DNA of 64,000 nt from Zingiber officinale (Eukaryota; Streptophyta; Magnoliopsida; Zingiberales; Zingiberaceae). The DNA is taken from assembly GCF_018446385.1 (NCBI RefSeq), contig NC_055988.1:161708209-161772208 (forward strand), given 5' to 3'. The notes below the pieces were generated by a model, which ran no database searches, was not told the origin of the DNA, and worked only from the letters and a program-made list of their open reading frames with translations. Below are positions 33,945-43,550 of the stretch, piece after piece; position 1 is the first letter of the stretch; each line of letters begins with the position of its first letter. The position numbers and the translations under genes were made by a program.

Positions 33945-34997
33945 TGTAGGACCGTTGGGCCGGTTGGAAGCGAGGTTGTTGGATATCTTGCAAAATCAAA
34001 ACAAACAACCCTTCCTCGAACTCTTTAAGCTAACACTTGCATAAGAATATAAAAGAAATAAAACATAAAGGAAGAGGCACGAGTGTTTACTTAGTTACAA
34101 CCGATGTGGTTGTTAATCCAAGGAAGATAAAGCATACTATCAATTTCCTTCAGGCGGAGAAGCCTCTTACAACGTTGACGCGCAGAAACAGAAGCTTAAC
34201 TACAACTCTAAAGCACACAAGCGTTGGAATTATAAGTAATGAGTTCGTTAAAAAGCTTCTGGACCAAGGCTATATTTATAGTCCTGGTCGGGACGTCCCG
34301 AAGGGATTCCGGGCGCCCTTGGGGGATAAAACTTTATCCCCAACGTTTAGATCATGTTTGACGCGATCTGGTCAACTATCCTGGTCCAGGCGCCCGGAGC
34401 CATTCCGGACGCCCCGGGCTACTCCGGGCGCCCTGGGCTGCTCCGGGCGCCCGACGCCCCGGAGCCCAAAGTCAACATATGTTGATTTTTCATTCAGGAC
34501 CTCTTCTCTGGTTCAGTCCCGCCTCGGTCTGGTTCTTCTCCTCCGGATCCGCTCGCTTGGGTGATCTCTGCCATCCGGAAAAGGGCTCACCCGAACCCAA
34601 CTTCCGGTCTTCTCGAGCAGCCTTCCGCTCCGGCTTCTCGTCTCTCGGAATCGCTGTGTGTTTCCTTCTCGTCCACCAGCATATTCATCCGCAGTCTTCG
34701 TCTCTCGGTTGCACCCCGTACCAACCTTCTCGCTAACTGCGTCTCTTGCTCCCTGAGCAATCTTCCGCTCCGGCTTTTGTCCCTCGGAACCACTGCACGC
34801 TTCCTTCTCGCCCACTGGGGTACTCTTCCGCAGCACCTCGTCCCTCGGACGCACCGCGTGCCATCCTTCTCGCTAGCTGCGTCTTCCGCTCGAGTACCTG
34901 TGCTCCTAAGTTCCTGCATACTTAGACACAAGGTTAAAACAACACAGGACCTAACTTAACTTGTTGATCACACCAAAACAACCTTGGGGTTCCCACA
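33945..34997 (-). repeat. Right LTR (biological 5' LTR) of element C
   Basis: It aligns with the left LTR. The minus-strand TATA box (CTATAAATATAG near 34270) is intact here. The GGCGCC palindrome stretch (about 34295-34460) has an additional repeat unit compared with the left LTR. Confidence 0.88.
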
Positions 34998-35565
34998 GTT
35001 GGGAGTGAGAGCCTTGCTCACTTATAACTCACACTGGGGCGAGAGTCTAAGACAACCGACCGGTAAGGTCGTTGGGCGTGAGAGTCTTGCTCACTTATAA
35101 CTCACACTGGGGCGAGAGTCTGGGACCCGACCTAGACGGTCGTTGGGCGTGAGAGCCTTACACACTTATAACTCGCACTGGGGCGAGAGTCTGGGACCTG
35201 ACCTAAATGGTTGTTGGGCGTGAGAGCCTTGCTCATTTATAACTCGCACTGGGGCGAGAGTCTGGGACCCGACCTGGACGGTCGTTGGGCGTGAGAGCCT
35301 TGCTCACTTATAACTCGTACTGGGGCGAGAGTTTGGGACCCGACCTGGATGGTCGTTGGGTGTGAGAGTCTTGCTCACTTATAACTCACACTAGGGCGAG
35401 AGTTTGGGACCCGACCTGGACGGTCGTTGGGCGTGAGAGCCTTGCTCACTTATAACTTGCACTGGGGCGAGAGTCTGGGACCCGACCTGAACGGTCGTTG
35501 GGCGTGAGAGCCTTGCTCACTTATAACTCGCACTGGGGCGAGAGTCTGGGACAACCGACCGAGAA
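34998..35565. repeat. 73-bp tandem array, right part (about 7-8 copies)
   Basis: This continues the array at 30625. Several units here have GGGACCCGACCTGGACGGTCG in place of the GACAGCCGACCGGGAAGGTCG join, so two unit types have amplified in neighbouring blocks. Confidence 0.88.
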
Positions 35566-35576
35566 TTCTAATGAAA

Positions 35577-35745
35577 ACCTGTTCGACGATAGATGTTGCC
35601 GACCTGAGGGTGATTTCCCGACCAGGATAGATGTTGTCGACCTGGGGGTGATTTCTCGACCAGGATAGATGTTGCCGACATGAGGGTGATTTCCCGACCA
35701 AGATAGATATTGCTAACCTGGGGGTGATTTCTCGACCAGGATAAC
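35577..35745. repeat. 38-bp tandem array (about 4 copies)
   Basis: Units read GATAGATGTTGCCGACCTG plus GGGTGATTTCCCGACCAG. The array starts where the reverse transcriptase frame is cut off. Confidence 0.85.
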
Positions 35746-35754
35746 TTGAAGAGA

Positions 35755-38700
35755 TTACTTCGACTTTGTCTTTTCTTGGTCCTCCATCGCTAGAGGTATC
35801 TGATGATACCCCTGGTATGCATCCAGCATGCAGATCCTCTCGCAGTCGACCGTGGAATCCACCATCTGATCGATCCGGGGCAGAGTATAGCAGTCCTTGG
35901 GACTAGCTCGGTTGAGGTCTCTGAAGTCTATACACACCCTCCACTTATTATTCGGCTTCTTTACTAAAATCACATTAGAGAGCCAGGACGGGAACTGCAC
36001 TTCTCGAACGTGGCCTGCCTTCCTGAGCTGATCCACCTTAGCTCTGATTATTTTGTTTTGCTCGGCCGAGAAGTTTCTTTTCTTTTGCTTGACAGGTCGG
36101 GAGTCCGGTAGTAAATGTAACTTATGTCCGGCTACTTCCGGCTTGACCCCGTGTAACTCTTCTGTAGACCAGACGAAGACGCCCCGGTTACGAATCAAGC
36201 ATTGAACTAACTCTTCCTTGAGGGGAGAAGGAAGGTCGCTTGCCAAGCGGGTCAGACTCTCAAGACGCTCAACGTATAGTTGCACCTCCTCCCAGGGGAT
36301 GAGTTCTTCAGCCATAGGCAAAGACTCTTCTTGAACAGCGTGGACACCCCCATATTGCATCCTTTGATTTTTCCTAGCCTCCACCTGGACCATATCAATA
36401 TAGCATCAGCGAGAAACCCTCTGCTATCCTTTAACTTCCCCGACCTGCTCGTCAATAAGAAATTTGATTTTCTGATGAAAGGTTGAAACAACGGCCCTAA
36501 ATTCATGCAGAGCGGGCCTTCCCAAAATGACGTTATAAGAGGAAGGGGAGTCCACCACTATAAAAGTGCTTCTCCTTGTGCGCACCAACGGCTTGGTGCC
36601 CAAAGATATGGCCAGCTTAATCTGACCCATTGGCTTCACCTCATTGCCTGTAAATCCATATAGAGATGTGGCCACAGGCTGGAGTTCAGTAGCATCAATC
36701 TACATCTCCTCGAATACAGTCCTGAACAGAATATTGACCGAGCTCCCAGTGTCAACAAAAACCCAAGCCACTCGGCTATTGACAATGATGGCTTTGATGA
36801 TAAGGGCATCATCATGAGGTAGCTCCAGACCTTCCAAGTCTGCAGGCCCAAAGCTAATAACAGGGCCAGAAGCCTGCTCCTGGCTGCATCCTACAGTGTG
36901 AACCTCCAAGCGGTGCACATGTGACTTGCGTGCTCTTCCCGAGTCTCCATCAGTTGGCCCTCCAGAGATCATGTCAATTTCTCGGACGGCGTCATTGCCT
37001 CTATTCTCGGCTTCCCGCGCTCCTTCTGGCTCTTTCCCCCGACCAGGTTGATGTGTACTGGGTCTTGCTAGGTCAGGGCGAGGTTGCCCGGCCTGTCCAG
37101 CCGTGGTTTGTTGCTCTTCCATCATCTTGAGCACTTGAGGGGCTAGCTCTAGCGGTGGTAAGCCTAACTCGGCAGCCCGCTTTAAATCCCGCGCAAACTT
37201 GAAACAATGATTAGTATCATGAGTGCGAGACCGATGATAAGTGCAATACCGAGTGTTCCATGATCCAGGTCGAGGAGCATGCACGGCTGCAACTCGGGGA
37301 GCTGGTCGGATCTCCGGCCCGGGATGGAAAGTACGTCTGGTCTCCTGAGCGCGCGGCAGAGGTTGAGGAGGTGGTTGAGGCACCCTTCTTTCCGGCTTAT
37401 TGGTAGAGGGAGGTGGTCTTTCGGCTTTCCTCCGAGCCGCCTGTGCTTCTTCTACTTTGATGTAGCAGGCAACTTTTTCCACCATTTCATCAAAATTTCG
37501 AGCGGGATTTTTGATGAGATCTCTGAAGAATTCTCCTTCCCCTAATCCGTGAGAGAATACACTCATTAGAATCTCCGAAGTGGCGGTGGGGACATCCTGA
37601 GCCACTTGATTAAAGCGGTTGATATAACTTCTTAAGGGCTCGGTCGACCCTTGTTTCAGAGCGAAAAGACAGTGATCTGTCTTTTGATATTTCTTACTAC
37701 TAGCAAAATGACGCAGGAAGGCCGTCTTGAAGTCCAAGAAACAGGTGATGGATCCTTGAGGTAGCCCATCAAACCATTTTAATGCCGAGTCAGCTAGAGT
37801 GTTCAAAAAAACTCAACACTTGACAGCATCACTGTATTGGTGTAGCAGGGCTGCATTTTTAAATTTGCGTAAATGCTCTTCCGGGTCTTTGCTCCCATCA
37901 TATTCTCCGATCGACGGGGCCCTATAACCCTTGGGCAATCTTTCATTTAAAATCCTGGCCGAGAAAGATACTTTCTCGTCTGGATCTTCCGGGAATACTT
38001 CTGGTATTATGAGAGTCTTCCCTTTCTCCGAGTCTCGTGGCAAGGAACTTTCAGCCATGGAGACTTGTGGTTGTTCTTTCTTAAGCCTCTCTCCCAGCTG
38101 CAACTGGTGCACACCGCTATTCCCAGCCCGATCGTGATGGGCTGGGGGGGTGGGACCCCACCTAGCTATACCCGTCACGATCTGTCTGGGATAGCTCATT
38201 CACTATATGGTACGCATTGTCCGGCCGGCCCCCGAAGGGAAGGGAGCGAGGGGAGAAGGCGGGAAGCCCCGAGCGGCGCACAAGCGTAAGGTAGTCTCTG
38301 AGCCATACCTCTAAGAGACTACCTGTAGCGATCAGGGGGGGGGGGGGAAATGTAAGGATACAAGTGAGTTCATCGGTCAAAATCGATGACGAACGACTCA
38401 TTACTTTGTCACATTGTCCGTTCCAGCGAGCTGGAACGTCCATATATGGTAGTTCGGGTACGTCAGTGCCCGAACCCTTCAATGCGCGTACACACATGTA
38501 GTGTGTACGTGCATGCCCGTGTAAGCACGAGCACGCACATTTATGTGCTGGCTGATAATACCCCATGTCGGGCTCACGATAAGGAACCTGAGGAAATGCC
38601 TCAGGCTGTTTTCTCTTAGAGCCCCGATCCGAGACAGGGAGGGGCTCCTTAGAAGCTTCAGCAGGAGCTTGGCGTGGTCGAGAGACAGTCGCTTGCTTCT

Positions 38701-38755
38701 CGAAGGCTGCTCGCCTCTTGGCCTCCTTGAAGAGTTCGTATTCTCCGGCGGTCAT
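35755..38755 (-). pseudogene. Tat-type gag-protease-partial reverse transcriptase
   Basis: Gag starts at the ATG of MTAGEYELFKEAKRRAAF. A Retrotrans_gag core follows (about 37930-37480; GYRAPSIGEYDGSKDPEEHL, ALKWFDGLP, FLRHFASSKKY). A protease with VFVDTGSSVNIL lies near 36745-36753, and YNVILGRPALHEF follows. The reverse transcriptase N-terminal half has WRVCIDFRDLN and MLDAYQGYHQI, but the sequence ends at EDQEKT before the catalytic YxDD box. Nonsense codons at 37810-37812, 36700-36702, 36406-36408 and 36424-36426 and a frame change near 38170-38200 break the single long frame. Integrase and RNase H are absent. Confidence 0.85.
38290..38550. repeat. Cluster of perfect short inverted repeats inside Tat gag
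   Basis: Perfect arms: GGTAGTCTCT (38290-38299) with AGAGACTACC (38314-38323); CGTTCCAGC/GCTGGAACG (38419-38438); GTTCGGG/CCCGAAC (38452-38475); CGTACACAC/GTGTGTACG (38487-38509). A run of 15 G lies at about 38334-38347. This part of gag has no visible likeness to the flanking gag and may be an insertion. Confidence 0.65.
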
Positions 38756-38811
38756 AGTGACATTGATGCGGCCAGACTCCTCTATCTTCACGTTCCTGAA
38801 TAGGTTGTTGT

Positions 38812-38830
38812 GTTCCCACAGACGGCGCCA
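38812..38830 (-). other. Primer-binding site of the Tat element
   Basis: The minus strand reads TGGCGCCGTCTGTGGGAAC, four bases from the end of the 5' LTR. This site is usual in Tat-lineage Ty3 elements. Confidence 0.85.
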
Positions 38831-38834
38831 AATT

Positions 38835-40484
38835 TGATCCCGTCTGGAAGCTGAGTCGGATGGAGGCGGGCCTTGATGGACTGGAAGTTGACGGAAAGTC
38901 GCCGAAGCATCGGATCTACCTGGCACCCCCTGAAAGGTTCGCACGGGCGGCTGACGAAGGAAGATGACCAGGACGATGGCACTGCGGCCCTGCGCACACT
39001 CAGACGAGCCCACGAGTCGTTAGAGACCAGAAACCAGGGGAAAAGTCCCCGGGTCAGGCCCTCCGATGCTCAAGTCAGGTATTTTTTCTCCAGAAAACAC
39101 AGAGAAAGGACGAAAAGTAAAGACTGGTGAGAAATGATGAGTGAGTGTACCTGCATAAGGGACAAAGCATCCCTTTTTATACTGCAATGGATGTCTCTGG
39201 TACCTGGTGAGTGTCAGGGAATATCGGCTGTCAGGCTTTGTCTGGCGGTGATTGACACATGGCTCTTCCTAATAGGTCGGCGACAAAACCAAAGGCGTAG
39301 TGAACCCCGAATGTTAACATATTTCCTGACACATTGATTATTCTCTGACAAGCGGTTACGATTCTTTGGCCAGTTTGTCCTGTAGCGCCTGGACGCTGGG
39401 TCTGTATCCCGAGATCTGTACCCCGACTTGCTTCTGTATGATTTTATCCGTGATTCGTATGTCCTGATCTGTGCGTTAGGCTTGTATCTCGACCTGCCTT
39501 TGTCAGCTATTATCCATGATTTGTACGTTCCGACCTGTACGCTAGAGCTATGTCCCGACCTGCTTCTGTCTACTATTATCCATGGCTTGCACGTCCTGAC
39601 TTGTACGCTATAGCTATGTCCCGACCTGTATGCTAGAGTTGTGTCTAGACCTGCTTCTGTTTACTGTTATCCATGGCTTGTACACCTCGACCTGTATGCT
39701 AGAGCTGTGTCCTTCTTCTGTTTACTGTTATCCATGGTTTGTACATCCCGACCTGTATGCTAGAGCTGTGTCCAGACCTGTTTCTGTCTACTGTTATCCA
39801 TGGCTTGTACATCCCGACTTGTACGCTAGAGCTATGTCCAGACCTGCTTCTCCTACTATTATCCATGGCTTGTACGTCCCGACCTGTACGTCAGGTCTAT
39901 TTCTCGACCTACTTCTGTTTACTATTATCCATGGCCTGTACATCCCGACCTGTACGCTAGAGCTGTGTCTAGACCTGCTTCTTCTACTGTTATCCATGGC
40001 TTGTACGTCCCGACCTGTACGCCAGGTCTGTTTCCCGACCTGCTTCTGTTTACTGTTATCCATGGCCTGTACATCCCGACCTGTACGCCAGGTCTGTTTC
40101 CCGACCCGCGCTCACCTATTGTTATCCATGCCTTCCTTATACGTCCCGACCGCCCCATAAGCTGAGACTTGGACCCTGGCCGTGTAAGCTTGACTTCTGA
40201 CCAGCCACGGAGGCTGGACTTTTGACCTCCACGTAAGCCTGATTTCTGACCAGCCACGGAGGCTGGCCTTCTGACCTCCACGTAAGCCTGACTTCTGACC
40301 AGCCATGGAGGCTGACCTTCTGACCTCCACGTAAGCCTGACTTCTGACCTTTACGTAAGCCTGACTTCTGACCTCCACGTAAGCCTGACTTCTGGCCAAC
40401 CATGGAGACTTGACTTCTGACCATCATATGATCTTGACTTCTAATCATATCATCTTGCTGACCCCACGAACATGTACCATATTA
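38835..40484 (-). repeat. Right LTR (biological 5' LTR) of the Tat element
   Basis: It aligns with the left LTR, with the 66-bp array at about 39500-40140 and the TGACTTCTGACC array at about 40190-40420. It lacks about 170 bp between these arrays and ends CATGTACCATATTA, the last bases having changed from ATATCA. The TTATT duplication follows directly. Confidence 0.87.
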
Positions 40485-40489
40485 TTATT

Positions 40490-41037
40490 AAAGACAAATT
40501 TAAATGTCTTTACAAAACTTCCATCCCCAAAGCCGAGAGGAAATTGAGTGCATCAACAAACTACTTAAGTTTTACTAAATACACTAGCTGTATGAACACT
40601 AATCAACAAGATGGATAAAGTTGTCATGTTCTTGTCCCATGGTCCATCTTTTAGTCTCTTCCTTAAAATCACTCTTGATATTTTTCTAGAATCTTCTCAC
40701 CATGCTTTCTTCCTTTCATTTGTAATTATATCCTCAAGAATACCAAGTCTTCTTTACTTACTCATCTCTCAAACCCATTCCATCTCTTTTAACTTCTCTT
40801 GTGTGATTGTGTCAATCTCTAAAAAGTCAAGTTTACCTCGCAATTAACTTTGTCTTTGAATCCTTCAACATATATATCCCATACATGAAGAATAAAAGTG
40901 GGATGAAGCATATCTTCCTTATAGATATACGATATCTATTGTACGATCAAAGATCTTAAAACGCAGTTAGTTCCACACCATCAAACACCATTTTATTTCA
41001 TGTTACATGATCTCTTCAACACAGATATGTTACATGA
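40490..41037. other. Intergenic, 3' flank of the oxygenase gene
   Basis: AT-rich DNA with no supported gene. It contains the 3' untranslated region of the minus-strand oxygenase at its right side. A weak LINE-like impression on the minus strand could not be confirmed. Confidence 0.45.
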
Positions 41038-42099
41038 TCACTTGTTCTTCTTGAAGTGATATATCTGGATGTTCTCCACATCCAACTTCTTGAAGTTACT
41101 CTTCTTCCTTGTCATAAAGAAGTCGCCCCAGTTGAACTCTTCATACTTGCCAACATTATTCTCGTCTAGAAGCTCCTCCAATGGCTTCACCATCACATGG
41201 TGCGCAGGGTTGAAGAAGAACGGTATGGAGAATCGCTCCTTCGCCGAGTTCACGGACACCCTGTGCTCTGCGCTCTCGTACCTGTCGTTGCTCCAAACCT
41301 GAAAAAGGTCGCCGACGTTGACGATGAAGGAATTGGGGACCGGCTTGACGCGAACCCACTCGCCGTCGGACTGTCTCCTGACGTCGAGCCCGCCGACATC
41401 ATCCTGGGCGAGGATAGTGAGGGCGCCGCTGTCCTTGTGGCGGCCGACGCCGAGGGCGAGGTCGGGGAAGGGGCAGGGCGGGTAGTGGTTGAGCCTGATG
41501 AAGCTGGTCTGGTCCCTGAAGAAGTCATTCAGCCTCTTGGCCGGCAGGTTCAAGGTGAGGGCGATCAGTTCCAAGAGCTTGAAAGCTAGCGCCTCTGTGG
41601 CCTGGGCGTACTCTGTCAGCGCTCCTCTGAATCCAAGAGGCGATTGGGGCCACTGGTTGCGCAGCTCGATCAGCCCATCGGCATCTCCGCCGTCCGCCGT
41701 CAGAGAGGGGATGATGGTCGGCTCGTGGACGATCAAGTCGAACACCTCCTTCCAGTCGCGCACGTTCTTGGTGTTCTCCGCCTCGTAGTACCCGACCGGA
41801 TTGGCCTCGTCGCGCCGCACCCGGCGCCGCTCCTCCAGCGGCAGCCCGAAGAACCCCTTCGAGGCTGCCCACGCCCGCTCCACCACTCCCTGCGGAACCC
41901 CGTGGTTGATCACCTGGAAGAAGCCCCAATCACGGCACGCCGCCTCCACCTGCGCCACCAGAGCCTGCAACTCCAGGCGGGCGTCCAGGAGATGGAGCGG
42001 GGCGAGGTCGATGACAGGGATCCCGCCGGCTTCGGACACGACGGGCTCCGGCCGGTGCTCCGGGGCTTGAACGAAGGCCGGCTCGAAAACGAGCGTCAT
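41038..42099 (-). CDS. 2-oxoglutarate/Fe(II)-dependent dioxygenase, 353 aa, single exon
   Basis: The protein has the N-terminal DIOX_N domain (IPVIDLAPL to GFFGLPLEERR) and a 2OG-Fe(II) oxygenase core. Counting from the used Met, the iron ligands are His221 and Asp223 (GRHKDSGALT) and His279 (AEHRVSVN). The 2-oxoglutarate pair Arg289/Ser291 is in KERFSIPFFF. All catalytic residues are present, and the NHYPPCP motif is intact. From memory the ends (FVQAPEHRP and FKKLDVENIQI.HF) are nearest to Arabidopsis AT3G19000/AT3G19010, DOXC-class enzymes annotated as flavonol-synthase-like; the substrate is not established. A longer frame upstream begins with GTG and is not used; the ATG here has A at -3 (AACAAAATGACG). 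No intron interrupts it. It probably works in the cytosol. Confidence 0.93.
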   Translation of the reverse strand: MTLVFEPAFVQAPEHRPEPVVSEAGGIPVIDLAPLHLLDARLELQALVAQVEAACRDWGFFQVINHGVPQGVVERAWAASKGFFGLPLEERRRVRRDEANPVGYYEAENTKNVRDWKEVFDLIVHEPTIIPSLTADGGDADGLIELRNQWPQSPLGFRGALTEYAQATEALAFKLLELIALTLNLPAKRLNDFFRDQTSFIRLNHYPPCPFPDLALGVGRHKDSGALTILAQDDVGGLDVRRQSDGEWVRVKPVPNSFIVNVGDLFQVWSNDRYESAEHRVSVNSAKERFSIPFFFNPAHHVMVKPLEELLDENNVGKYEEFNWGDFFMTRKKSNFKKLDVENIQIYHFKKNK

Positions 42100-42195
42100 T
42101 TTGTTCCCCTCTCGCTTCTTCACCTTCCTTGATCCTCCTCGGTTTGCTATAAATTGGTTCGGTCGATGGATGTGGACGGTTTAACGGCTCGGTTC

Positions 42196-42206
42196 ATTAT
42201 ATGCAG
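42196..42206 (-). promoter_or_regulatory. Candidate TATA box of the oxygenase gene
   Basis: On the minus strand GCATATAATGAACC lies about 100 bp before the ATG. It is weakly TATA-like but at a usual distance. Confidence 0.35.
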
Positions 42207-42419
42207 AGAATAACATTACGTACCTAGGATGCTCCATCCCTTAAAGTACCAGCCTATTGATTGGCTTTCGAGTGGGCCATGCTACTCTCAGAAATGAAAA
42301 TTAATTTAGGCAATACGAATTATGAGTATCTACATGGAATCTCCGACGAAAACAAACGAACAAAAAACATGGAATTTTAGAGACGGCAGAATTTGGCTCT
42401 AACGGCCATTCATGAAAAA

Positions 42420-43550
42420 GACATATCTAAATTTTTAAATTTATCAAAAAAAAAAAAAATTATTATTTATCAAGATATATGTTTTTATATATATTTTTTC
42501 TATTCTAAGTTTTTTTTTTTTTTTTACAAATTTGACTATTTTTTCATCTTTTTATTTTTTATGTCATTTCTCTTCTATTTTCTTTTTTCTTTTTTCTTTC
42601 CACTTTTTTACATATCGATTCTTCTAAAAATATTTTAAGACCCCCCAGAAATTAAAATAAGTAATGAATAACACCATTTAACTCCTTACAACTCTAGAAA
42701 TTCACAGGAATATGAAATAGATGCAATCGGAACTCTCTAGGTTCATTAGTGGGTTTTGGTCGAAATCTACTGATGAACTTAGACGAAAACTCACTGATGG
42801 ACTTAGAGAGCTCTGATTGCATCCATTTTAATTCTTGTGGATTTTTGGGGTTGCAAAGAGTTCAAATATGTTATCCATTATTTATTTCAACTTCTCAGAG
42901 GTGTTAAAATATAATAATAAAAGAATCGTCAAAATTCTCCACATTGGATCTAATATGGAATCATATCAGGCCCAACGTGGGCTTGACATGAAATGATATC
43001 AAGTCCAAGTTGGGTCTGATATGATTCCATATTAGGTCCAGTGTGAAGAATTTTGACGATTCTTTTTTATTACATTTTAACACCTCTGAGAAGTTGAAAT
43101 AAACAATGGATAACATATATAAACTTCTTGCAACTTCAGAAATCCACAGGAACTGAAATAGATACAATCGGAGTTCTCTAGGTCCATTTGTAGATTTCAA
43201 TTAAAATCCACTAATAGACTTAAAGAGCTCCAATTGCACTCATTTCAGTTCCTATGAATTTTAGGATTATAAAGAGTTAAACGGTGCTATCCATTATTTG
43301 TTTCAGCTTCTCAAATGTGTTAAAATATTTTTAGAAGAATTGACATGCAATAGAGAGAAAAAAAAAAAAAAAAAAAGAAGAAACATTGCATGCATAAAAA
43401 GAAAGAAGAAATAGAAAGATGACAGATAAAATAAAAATAAAAGTAATCAAATTTATTAGGAGGTTAAATGGAAAAACATTATAAAAAAATACATCTTTTG
43501 ATAAAAAAGAAGTATCTTTTAATAAATTTAAAAATCTAGATACATTGTTT
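42420..43550. mobile_element. Foldback/MITE element: 1.1-kb imperfect palindrome
   Basis: The left arm can be followed, in reverse complement, along the right arm around a centre near 42983. Matching parts are TCTAAATTTTTAAATTTATC (42427) with AATAAATTTAAAAATCTAGA (43519), TTCTTCTAAAAATATTTTAA (42619) with TTAAAATATTTTTAGAAGAA (43321), and GTCAAAATTCTCCACA (42928) with GTGAAGAATTTTGACGA (43031). Each arm contains a smaller palindrome (AGAGAGCTC...GCAATCGGA parts near 42690-42830 and 43140-43260). No coding sequence and no clear target duplication are seen. Confidence 0.85.

Larger units (their letters stand above)
31368..34997 (-). mobile_element. Element C: gag-only LTR element inside the 73-bp array
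   Basis: The LTRs (31368-32386 and 33945-34997) start TGTAGGACCGTTGGGCC. The 5-bp duplication GTTGG (31363-31367 and 34998-35002) is perfect. Only 1.56 kb lies between the LTRs: primer site, a short gag and a polypurine tract. No pol is present. Gag is closest to that of element E, although the LTR U3 differs. Confidence 0.9.
27628..40484 (-). mobile_element. Tat-lineage Ty3/gypsy element, truncated pol, hosting element C
   Basis: The LTRs (27628-29446 and 38835-40484) are flanked by a perfect 5-bp duplication TTATT (27623-27627 and 40485-40489). On the minus strand the order is LTR, primer-binding site, gag, protease, partial reverse transcriptase, 38-bp and 73-bp tandem arrays, an ORF in antisense, and LTR. 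Most of reverse transcriptase plus RNase H and integrase are missing. Without element C it is about 9.2 kb. The gag-pol style, the 3' tandem arrays and the antisense ORF point to the Tat lineage (Ogre/Retand relatives). Confidence 0.88.

Noticed and set aside
40611-40930. Possible LINE reverse-transcriptase tail on the minus strand
   Set aside because: Only a vague likeness; no motif such as a YADD box and several stops, so it is left as intergenic.
42100-42123. Eight extra N-terminal codons for the oxygenase
   Set aside because: The upstream frame begins with GTG, which is not a normal plant start. The ATG at 42097-42099 has good context and matches the usual start of the family.
41197-42132. 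Long open frames on the + strand opposite the oxygenase (130-162 residues) and in other minus frames
   Set aside because: GC-rich coding sequence keeps other frames open. The oxygenase frame has all family motifs; the others have none.
42393-42638. 81-residue Phe/Ile/Tyr-rich frame
   Set aside because: Low-complexity T-rich arm of the foldback element.
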